Source: Bacteroidales bacterium
GTDB lineage: Bacteria > Bacteroidota > Bacteroidia > Bacteroidales > DYOH01
Length of the DNA stretch: 7,129 nucleotides
NCBI GenBank assembly: GCA_030632545.1
Contig: DAOVUO010000123.1
Coordinates: forward strand, 1 to 7,129
Direction of reading: 5' to 3'
Shown here: positions 1-6,866 of the stretch, piece by piece
Layout: the number at the start of each line of letters is the position of its first letter
How positions within the stretch are numbered: the stretch's first letter is position 1
Program-made: the position numbers and the translations under genes
Notes under the pieces: model-generated
What the model was told of the DNA's origin: nothing
Database searches by the model: none
The model's input: only the letters and a program-made list of their open reading frames with translations

Positions 1-3000
1 AGTTTTACTCCATCATATTTTTTGCAGCATTACTTTTAGTAAATAATTTTACTTATTCACAAGAATTGTATTTTAGATTTGTTCATCTTTCAAATCAAAA
101 GGGATTGTCGCAAAATTCAATTAGCTCAATTGGTCAAGATCAACACGGTTTTATATGGATTGGTACCTACGATGGATTAAATAGGTATGATGGCTATAAT
201 ATTAAACTATTTCGTAATGATCCAAATCTTCCTTTTTCTGTAGCAGATAATTACATTAAAACGCTATTAATAGATGATGAAGGTAAAATTTGGGTTGGGA
301 CAAATAGCGAAGGCATATCAATTTATTATCCTGACGAAAATAATTTTAGAACAATAAGAAAGGATAGATTCAATCCTAATGGCCTTAGTAATAATGAGAT
401 TAACGTTCTTTTTCAGGATAGTGAAAAAAAAATATGGGTAGGAACTAACAATGGGCTTAATTTGTTAAGAAATGATCAGGATGAAATACAGGCTATTGGC
501 GATAATGATGAAAGTTTTATTGCTCGAAAAAGTGGTATTCTTACAAAAGTATTTCAAAAATTTTTCCATAATAGTGCCAATCCTAATACTATTTCTGGAA
601 ATGTGATTTATGATATAGAGCAATTAGATTATAGCAATTTTTTCATTCCTACTATTAACGGTGTTTCAGTTTACAATAAAAAGGCAGAAACATTTAAAAC
701 TATTTTTAAAGGGGAATCAAAAAAGATATTATTTGTTGATAATATTCTTTTTATTGCCCATGCTAATGGATTAACTCTTTTGAATTACGATGGAAGCATT
801 TTTTCTGAAAATGAATTCAGCTTAATAAATATAAAAGTAAAAGACATTAAATTTGATAGGGAAAGTAAGGTTTGGCTGGCCACAACAAAAGGAATTGTTG
901 TAATTGATATTAATACATTCGAAAAAAATATCATTATAAATAATCCTTTAGATCCAAGCTCATTGGTAGTTAATGATATAAATACACTTTTTTTTGATAG
1001 AACAAATGTTCTATGGATAGGGACAGAGTTGGGGGGACTTGATAAATGGGACCCTGGTTCTGTGGGAATTGAACTTTATAGAAAAAATCCTTTTGACAAA
1101 AATAGCTTGAGCTCAAATAGAGTTCGTTCTATATATAAGGATGAAGAAAATATTTTATGGGTAGGAACAGTTGATGGTGGTTTAAATAAATGGGATAGGA
1201 ATACGAACGAAATTACCCGTTTTATACATAATCCCGATGATAAAAGAAGTATTCCAAATAATCATGTTAGGTGTATTTTCGAAGATTCAAATAACAATTT
1301 ATGGATAGGTACAGATGGGGGCGGTGTTTGTATATTAGATAGAAAAGCTGGAAAATTTACACCTATCGAAATAAAGGGTTTAGAACCTGAAAATATGCGT
1401 ATATGGCATATTGCAGAGGACTATAAAGGGGCAATATGGATGGCTAGTTTTGGTGGTGGTTTGATTGAATATTTTCCTGAAAATAAAGGAACTAAAATTT
1501 ATAAACGAAAAGCTGAAAAAAGTGGAAGTCTTACCGACAATAAAATAACATTTGTTTATGAAAGTCAGGCTCGTGTAATTTGGGTTGGTACATTTGGTGG
1601 TGGATTAGAAAAATGGGATAGGTACAGTCAGACTTTTAAGCATCATAAATACAGTAGAAAAGTCCCACGAACGATTAGTAACGATAGGATATATTCAATT
1701 TTTGAAGATTCAAAAGGTACACTTTGGATTGGGACTAAAGCTGGATTAAATAAATATGATCCTGAAAAGGATGAGTTTAAGCGTTTTACGGAAGCTAATG
1801 GTTTGCCGAATAATGTTGTAATGGGGATTTTAGAAGATACTAAACGTAATCTTTGGTTAAGTACCAATAATGGAATTGCCAAATTTGATTTAAAAGATTA
1901 TTCGGTTGTAAAATATGATATAAGTGATGGTTTACAAAGTAACGAATTTTTGGTAGGTTCGTACTTTAAAGACGAAAATGGGAATATGTATTTTGGTGGA
2001 ATTAATGGAATTAATGCATTTTATCCAGAGGAGCTCCAATTAAATCAATATGTACCACAGATTGTTATACTTAATTTGAAAATAAATAATAAAAATATTG
2101 AGCAAATTGAGAATTCGCCAATTAGTAAAAATATTAGTTATATAAGTGAAATTGAGCTTAATCATAATCAGAATGTATTTTCGATAGAATTTTCAGCCAT
2201 GCATTTTTCGCAACCACAAAAAAATAAGTATATGTATATGCTTTATCCATTTGATAAAGAGTGGATAAACTCAGATGCTTTGCATAGAACTGCTACTTAT
2301 ACTAATATTGAGCCTGGTGATTATATTTTTAGAGTTATTGGTTCAAATTCTGATGGTATTTGGAATGAAGAGGGGGCTTCTCTTAAAATCTTTATACGAC
2401 CGCCAATCTGGCAAACATGGTGGTTTCGAACAACATTTATAGTAATTGTATTACTTGGCATTTTTTTTTGGTACAGGTCACGTATCAATAGAATTGAGAA
2501 TCAGAAGAAAAAATTAGAAGAAGAAGTTATTCTTAGAACACGTGAAATTGCTAACAAGAATAAAAAAATTATTAAGCAAACTAAAGAATTAGAAAAACTT
2601 TCTTGGGTGGCAAGCGAAACTCAAAATGCTGTGTTCATAATGAGTCCAAATGGTGATATTGAATGGGTGAATGTAGGTTTTAAGCGAATGTTTGGTTATA
2701 GGCTAGGCGAATGGATAAAACACAAATCATTAAACATAATTGGGCCACATACAAATGATATTGCTGTACAAAATTTTAAAAAATGTAAGGAGCAAAAAGT
2801 TCCTGTAACGTATGAAATTAGAGTATTAAGAAAAGATGGGACACAAGTTTATGTGCAAGCAAATCTTGTTCCTATAATAGATTTTGATGATAGATTAGTT
2901 AAAATTATTGCTGTTGATTCTGATATTACCAATCTTAAAAAAGCTGAAGAGGAAATTACTCAGCAAAAAGAAGAGTTAGAAGGACAAAAAGAACAATTGG

Positions 3001-3803
3001 AAATACAAAATAGAAAAATTGCCCGACATAGCGAAAATATAAAAGGATCTATCAGATATGCCTTAACTCTACAAAATAATGTTCTTCCTTTGGATAATCA
3101 GATAAAGGAAAATTTTGATTTTTTTGTTCTATATAATCCTAAAGATATAGTGTCTGGTGATTTTTATTGGTATCATCATGATAAAATAAATAATAATTAT
3201 TATTTGGCTGTTATTGACTGTACTGGACATGGAGTGCCAGGTGCTTTTATGTCGTTAATTGGTAATAATATATTAAATGAGATAATTATACAAGATAATA
3301 TTTTTAGTCCAAAAGATATATTATTTCAGTTAAACGAGCGTTTAACAAAATTTTTGAAACAAGATCAAACTGACAATACTGATGGTATGGATATTGCATT
3401 GACTAAAATTAATTATGAAAATGAAAATTTGGAAGTGATATTTGCAGGCTCAAAACGTCCAGCATTAGTTTATAGAGAAGAGCTTAATGAGATTCAAATC
3501 TACAAAGGAAGCCGAAAATCTATTGGTGGATTAATTGGACGAAACGTAGATTTGCAATTTTCAAATATTAAATTTTCTTTAAATAAAAATGATGTTTTGT
3601 ACTTGTTGTCAGATGGTTATGCAGACCAAAATGATGTCAAGAGAAAGAAATTTGGGAGTGTTAGACTTTATAAATTAATTAAGGATTGTGCAAAGGAAAC
3701 TTTTAATGTTCAAAAGCGTATAATTGGTGATGAGTTAAACAACCATATGTTGGGGACTGAACAGAGAGATGATATTACATTAATTGGACTAAAAGCTAAA
3801 TGA
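1..3803 (+). CDS. Membrane-bound Reg_prop/Y_Y_Y sensor with PAS and PP2C (SpoIIE/RsbU-type) phosphatase, 5'-partial
   Basis: Likely a transmembrane Ser/Thr phosphatase controlled by a periplasmic sensor. The frame is open to the left edge (first full codon at base 3; residue n starts at base 3n), so the start codon lies upstream; 1266 residues are visible. Residues 1-20 are a signal-peptide core ending TYSQE. Fourteen Reg_prop blades follow, with signature aromatics (mostly the W of W-[IV]-G-T) at 52, 97, 145, 214, 250, 291, 338, 386, 434, 479, 527, 575, 618 and 664. Then come a Y_Y_Y domain (about 741-798), a membrane helix (about 809-824), a coiled coil, a PAS domain (about 867-978), a heptad linker (985-1013) and a PP2C domain (about 1031-1264). 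Metal-site motifs look intact: SGDFYW (D1053), DCTGHG (D1072), SDG (D1204) and RDD (D1256/D1257). The sensor half matches HTCS proteins, but there is no HisKA H-box, HATPase, receiver or AraC domain. The natural ligand is unknown; in HTCS it is often a glycan fragment. The domain call is firm, the substrate is not known. Confidence 0.93.
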   Translation, partial: FYSIIFFAALLLVNNFTYSQELYFRFVHLSNQKGLSQNSISSIGQDQHGFIWIGTYDGLNRYDGYNIKLFRNDPNLPFSVADNYIKTLLIDDEGKIWVGTNSEGISIYYPDENNFRTIRKDRFNPNGLSNNEINVLFQDSEKKIWVGTNNGLNLLRNDQDEIQAIGDNDESFIARKSGILTKVFQKFFHNSANPNTISGNVIYDIEQLDYSNFFIPTINGVSVYNKKAETFKTIFKGESKKILFVDNILFIAHANGLTLLNYDGSIFSENEFSLINIKVKDIKFDRESKVWLATTKGIVVIDINTFEKNIIINNPLDPSSLVVNDINTLFFDRTNVLWIGTELGGLDKWDPGSVGIELYRKNPFDKNSLSSNRVRSIYKDEENILWVGTVDGGLNKWDRNTNEITRFIHNPDDKRSIPNNHVRCIFEDSNNNLWIGTDGGGVCILDRKAGKFTPIEIKGLEPENMRIWHIAEDYKGAIWMASFGGGLIEYFPENKGTKIYKRKAEKSGSLTDNKITFVYESQARVIWVGTFGGGLEKWDRYSQTFKHHKYSRKVPRTISNDRIYSIFEDSKGTLWIGTKAGLNKYDPEKDEFKRFTEANGLPNNVVMGILEDTKRNLWLSTNNGIAKFDLKDYSVVKYDISDGLQSNEFLVGSYFKDENGNMYFGGINGINAFYPEELQLNQYVPQIVILNLKINNKNIEQIENSPISKNISYISEIELNHNQNVFSIEFSAMHFSQPQKNKYMYMLYPFDKEWINSDALHRTATYTNIEPGDYIFRVIGSNSDGIWNEEGASLKIFIRPPIWQTWWFRTTFIVIVLLGIFFWYRSRINRIENQKKKLEEEVILRTREIANKNKKIIKQTKELEKLSWVASETQNAVFIMSPNGDIEWVNVGFKRMFGYRLGEWIKHKSLNIIGPHTNDIAVQNFKKCKEQKVPVTYEIRVLRKDGTQVYVQANLVPIIDFDDRLVKIIAVDSDITNLKKAEEEITQQKEELEGQKEQLEIQNRKIARHSENIKGSIRYALTLQNNVLPLDNQIKENFDFFVLYNPKDIVSGDFYWYHHDKINNNYYLAVIDCTGHGVPGAFMSLIGNNILNEIIIQDNIFSPKDILFQLNERLTKFLKQDQTDNTDGMDIALTKINYENENLEVIFAGSKRPALVYREELNEIQIYKGSRKSIGGLIGRNVDLQFSNIKFSLNKNDVLYLLSDGYADQNDVKRKKFGSVRLYKLIKDCAKETFNVQKRIIGDELNNHMLGTEQRDDITLIGLKAK
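3..62 (+). other. Signal peptide (partial) of the Reg_prop phosphatase
   Basis: The in-frame codons before the TTG at base 66 encode a hydrophobic stretch (FYSIIFFAALLLV) and then NNFTYSQE. This looks like the h-region and cleavage region of a Sec signal peptide, with cleavage probably just before or near Q20. The positively charged n-region and the initiator are missing, so the true start is probably only a few codons left of the window. Export of the propeller domain to the periplasm fits the single downstream membrane helix. Confidence 0.8.
3800..3803 (+). promoter_or_regulatory. ATGA stop/start overlap (translational coupling)
   Basis: The TGA stop of the first phosphatase gene (3801-3803) overlaps the ATG of the second (3800-3802) in the sequence ATGA. 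The start is well supported because the codons right after it encode a complete signal peptide. Such an overlap normally means one transcript and re-initiation by terminating ribosomes. I see no separate promoter or strong Shine-Dalgarno sequence upstream, as is usual for Bacteroidota. Confidence 0.8.
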
Positions 3804-6619
3804 GGAAATTTACTTTAGGAAAAATATTTTTATTCGTATTTATTTTATTGATTAGTTTCAATGTTAAGGGGCAAGAAATGTCTCAGGATAAAATAAAAGC
3901 TATTTATATATTAAACTTTGCCAAATATGTTGAATGGCCTAATAGTAGTAGTTTAACAGAAATAACTATTGGGATAGTTGGGAATGAGAATATTTACAAA
4001 GAATTATATTCACAGTCTAAGAATGGAGACCTTAATGGAGTACCATTTAGAATCATTTATTTCAAAAAAGTTAAAAGTGTAACAAAAGTTAATGTCCTTT
4101 TCGTTGACAATAAATTAAATGATTTTGTTCCCGATTTACTCTTAGAAGCTGAAGCTCAATCTACTTTACTTGTTACAGATAGGTATGATGACTTAAAGTA
4201 TGTAATGGTAAATATATTGCCTCTGGATAAAGGTAAAAAGCGATACGAGTTGAATAAAGCAAACTTAGTAAAGGCTAATATAAAGGCAACTAATCAACTT
4301 CTTTTGCATGGAGGAACTAGTGATGATATTAAACTTATCTATACAGAAATAGAAGGTGAACTAAAAGAAAAACAAGAAAGAGTAGAAGCGCAAACAAAGA
4401 TACTTGATGAGAAAATTAAGGAAAATGAGAATCAAAAAATTGCAATAAAAAAGCAACAAGCTGAAATAATCAATCAAAAAACTGAATTAAATACTCTAAT
4501 AAGGGAACTTAAAGAGCAGAAAGCGGCACTTGATGCAAACAAGGTAGTACTTGAAGAGCAGCAACTTAATATGGACGAACAGAAAGTTGCTATAGAGGAG
4601 CAAAATGCTGACATTGAGGAACAAACAAAAAAACTAGAAGAGCAGAAAGAAATGGCTCGAATACAACATGAGGAGATTGATATAAAAACTGCTGAGATTG
4701 GTGAAATACAAGTGAAAATTGAAAGTCAGAAAAAAGTTTTACTCCAACAAGATGCGCTGATTCAAACGCAAAAGGGTATTCTTATTATTATTATAGCATT
4801 TTCATCCTTATTAATACTTTTGGCATTCTTTATATGGCGAAGCTATAAAGTAAAGCAAAAAATTAATAAGCAGCTAGAAGAAAAAAATATTGCTATAAAT
4901 CAACAAAAAGAAGAAATTGTTGCACAATCGAAGCAACTTGAGTTAATTAATGGGGAGCTTGAAAAACTTAGTATTGTTGCCAGTAAAACTGAAAATGCTG
5001 TAACAATTATGGATGCCGAAGGGAATTTAGAGTGGGTTAATACTGGATTCACAAGACTTTATGGTTATACTATACAGTTGCTCAAAAATGAAATGGGTAG
5101 AAACCTAGTTGATTTAAGTTCAAATAAAAATATACGTAAAATACTGGTTAACTGTATTCAAAATAAGCAAACGGAAGTGTATGAGTCTCAGAATACTACC
5201 AGACTTGGCACCAAAATATGGGTTCAGACTACGCTTACACCAATTATGAGCGACGATGATAAGCTTGTAAAGTTGGTTGCAATTGAAACTGATATCAATA
5301 AAATAAAGGATGCAGAAGAATCAATTAAAAAGCAGAATAATCATATTCTGAAGCAAGCAGAGGAGTTAAGGCATACAAACGAGGAGTTAGAAAAACTATC
5401 CATAGTTGCAAGTGAAACAGATAATGCCATTACAATTATGGATGGTATTGGAAATATAGAGTGGATAAATGAAGGTTTTACACGTCTTTTGGGGTTTTCT
5501 TTAGATGAGCATGTTTCTATAAGTAAAAATATAGTATCTGAAGATACACCTTTAGAAACAAAATTACTTATTCATCAGTGTATTAAAGATAAGCAAACTG
5601 TAAGTTATCAATCTAAAGTAAAAACAAAATTAGGGAGTTTTCTTTGGGTTCAAACTACTTTAACGCCAATAATAGATAAAACAGGAGCAATTTCTAAGTT
5701 AATTGCTATTGATGCCGATATTAGTAAGCAGAAAGAGGCAGAGCAAGAAATCCGTAAGCAGCATGAAGAAATTTCACAGCAAAAAGAAACTCTAGAATTG
5801 CAAAATGAAGAGATTCAAGCACAAAGAGATAAGGTTGAACAGCAGAATAAGCATATTCGTGGTAGTATAAATTATGCACTAACAATTCAAAGTGCCATGT
5901 TACCAATAAATGAAGTGATTGACAATTTTTTTGAATCGTTTGTAATTTATCGTCCTAAGGATATTGTTTCTGGTGATTTTTATTGGTTTTTCCATAAAGA
6001 AGAAACGGGTAGAATGTTTGCTGCTGTTGTGGATTGTACAGGACATGGTGTTCCTGGAGCTTTTATGAGTATGATTGGTAGTCGTATTTTAAGTGAAGTT
6101 GTTTCTGAAAATAAACTTATTAAGCCTAGTCAAATACTTGAAGAATTGAATATTAGGGTTAAAAAGGCATTAAAGCAATCGCAGACTGATAATAATGACG
6201 GTATGGATGTGGCTCTTGTTTGCTTAACCAGAATGGATAATGGTAAAACACGTGTTGTTTATTCTGGTGCTAAGCGTCCTCTTTTCTATTTTAGAATGCA
6301 GGATAAAGAAATGAATCTTTTGAAAGGTGACAGAAAATCCATTGGTGGTTCTAGGCTAAAAAGAGTTAATATTCCTTTTACTGATCAGGAAATGTTTTTT
6401 AGTAAGGGAGATATGATTTATTTGCATTCTGATGGATTAATTGACCAAAATAATGAAGAACGTAAAAAATATGGCTCTACAAGGTTTATTGCATTAATAA
6501 ATCAAATTGGAAAAGCGGATCTTGAGCATCAGGAAAATAAAATTGTGGAAGCATTAGAGGCTCATCAAGATAAAGAGGAGCAAAGAGATGACATCTCAAT
6601 TTGGGGGATAAAGCTATAA
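3800..6619 (+). CDS. YfiR-like (DUF4154) periplasmic sensor, coiled coil, TM, PAS-PAS, PP2C (SpoIIE/RsbU-type) phosphatase
   Basis: A 939-residue protein, probably a signal-controlled Ser/Thr phosphatase of the inner membrane. Residues 1-25 are a signal peptide (MRKF, hydrophobic core, NVKGQE). Residues about 28-170 match the YfiR/DUF4154 family: AIYILNFAKYVEWP at the start, LLVTDRYDD in the middle, and RYELN...A...LLLHGG at the end. A charged coiled coil (about 175-325) leads directly into one membrane helix (about 327-346). Inside are a second heptad helix (359-387), PAS-1 (about 388-500), PAS-2 (about 532-645), a heptad linker (651-686) and a PP2C domain (about 715-937). Acidic metal-site residues are present: D726 (SGDFYW), D745 (DCTGHG), D878 (SDG) and D930/D931 (RDD). 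The start codon overlaps the stop of the upstream paralogous phosphatase. In Pseudomonas, YfiR is a separate periplasmic repressor of the diguanylate cyclase YfiN; here the sensor and output are on one chain. The output substrate is not identifiable; a STAS-type anti-sigma antagonist is the best guess by analogy. Confidence 0.93.
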   Translation: MRKFTLGKIFLFVFILLISFNVKGQEMSQDKIKAIYILNFAKYVEWPNSSSLTEITIGIVGNENIYKELYSQSKNGDLNGVPFRIIYFKKVKSVTKVNVLFVDNKLNDFVPDLLLEAEAQSTLLVTDRYDDLKYVMVNILPLDKGKKRYELNKANLVKANIKATNQLLLHGGTSDDIKLIYTEIEGELKEKQERVEAQTKILDEKIKENENQKIAIKKQQAEIINQKTELNTLIRELKEQKAALDANKVVLEEQQLNMDEQKVAIEEQNADIEEQTKKLEEQKEMARIQHEEIDIKTAEIGEIQVKIESQKKVLLQQDALIQTQKGILIIIIAFSSLLILLAFFIWRSYKVKQKINKQLEEKNIAINQQKEEIVAQSKQLELINGELEKLSIVASKTENAVTIMDAEGNLEWVNTGFTRLYGYTIQLLKNEMGRNLVDLSSNKNIRKILVNCIQNKQTEVYESQNTTRLGTKIWVQTTLTPIMSDDDKLVKLVAIETDINKIKDAEESIKKQNNHILKQAEELRHTNEELEKLSIVASETDNAITIMDGIGNIEWINEGFTRLLGFSLDEHVSISKNIVSEDTPLETKLLIHQCIKDKQTVSYQSKVKTKLGSFLWVQTTLTPIIDKTGAISKLIAIDADISKQKEAEQEIRKQHEEISQQKETLELQNEEIQAQRDKVEQQNKHIRGSINYALTIQSAMLPINEVIDNFFESFVIYRPKDIVSGDFYWFFHKEETGRMFAAVVDCTGHGVPGAFMSMIGSRILSEVVSENKLIKPSQILEELNIRVKKALKQSQTDNNDGMDVALVCLTRMDNGKTRVVYSGAKRPLFYFRMQDKEMNLLKGDRKSIGGSRLKRVNIPFTDQEMFFSKGDMIYLHSDGLIDQNNEERKKYGSTRFIALINQIGKADLEHQENKIVEALEAHQDKEEQRDDISIWGIKL

Positions 6620-6654
6620 TTATACCAGTCCTCTTTGACAAATTGTATTAGTGT

Positions 6655-6667
6655 CCCGATTTTCGGG
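6655..6667. other. Short GC hairpin (CCCGA-TTT-TCGGG)
   Basis: A perfect 5-bp stem, CCCGA (6655-6659) with TCGGG (6663-6667), closes a 3-base TTT loop, and T6654:G6668 could add a wobble pair. It lies 36 bases after the phosphatase stop codon and is the most GC-rich spot in the intergenic region. No T-tract follows, so it is not a convincing terminator. It could block 3' exonuclease or be part of a dispersed intergenic repeat. Confidence 0.45.
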
Positions 6668-6757
6668 GTAGGCAGTTAGTCGTTCGTAAGACATTGAATG
6701 ATAGTTATTTGCAAAATATATATTTATTAAGCATAACTGCTAGATATTACGCATTTT

Positions 6758-6792
6758 AACTTAAAACTTAGAACTCGAAACTTAAAACTTAA
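6758..6792. repeat. Five tandem 7-bp repeats, consensus AACTTAA
   Basis: Five adjacent heptamers fill 35 bp without gaps: AACTTAA, AACTTAG, AACTCGA, AACTTAA, AACTTAA. Three units are identical, one differs at one base and one at three, with the most diverged in the centre. The array is non-coding and sits between the end of the phosphatase operon and the terminator. It looks like a short satellite or slippage-derived array; I cannot assign a function. Confidence 0.75.
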
Positions 6793-6813
6793 CAAAGTAT
6801 TATATTATAAAAC

Positions 6814-6866
6814 AAATAGATACAAAAAAGAGGGTGATTTTTTCACCCTCTTTTTTGTATCTATTT
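6814..6866. terminator. Bidirectional rho-independent terminator, 24-bp perfect stem
   Basis: Bases 6814-6837 pair perfectly with 6843-6866 around a 5-base T loop (6838-6842). The core GAGGGTGA/TCACCCTC is flanked by A6 (6824-6829) and T6 (6851-6856), so each strand's transcript has a GC-rich hairpin followed by a U-tract. It lies between convergent genes and should stop transcripts from both sides. The distal right arm contains the stop codon (6861-6863) and last sense codon of the minus-strand riboflavin gene. Confidence 0.93.

Larger units (their letters stand above)
6620..6813. other. Non-coding intergenic region after the phosphatase operon
   Basis: About 190 AT-rich bases between the phosphatase stop codon and the terminator stem. 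It contains the short GC hairpin and the 7-bp tandem array annotated separately. I found no convincing ORF, tRNA-like structure or promoter. The long distance from stop codon to terminator would give the operon mRNA a 3' UTR of over 200 bases. Confidence 0.6.

Noticed and set aside
1643..1882. 79-codon minus-strand ORF inside the first phosphatase gene
   Set aside because: Antisense shadow of the Reg_prop region, with no recognisable protein features.
2490..3803. Histidine-kinase output in the first gene, as expected for an HTCS protein
   Set aside because: No H-box or ATP-binding N/G boxes; the C-terminus carries the GD, D-x-x-GHG, SDG and RDD motifs of PP2C/SpoIIE phosphatases.
5721..5906. 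61-codon minus-strand ORF inside the second phosphatase gene
   Set aside because: Antisense shadow of the heptad linker; its composition mirrors the coding strand's Q/E/K-rich codons.
6672..6740. Inverted repeat GCAGTTA (6672-6678) with TAACTGC (6734-6740)
   Set aside because: Only 7-bp arms with a 55-base spacer, which is expected by chance in this AT-rich region and has no flanking duplication to suggest a mobile element.
6758..6792. The repeat array as a CRISPR
   Set aside because: The units are 7 bp, contiguous and without spacers.
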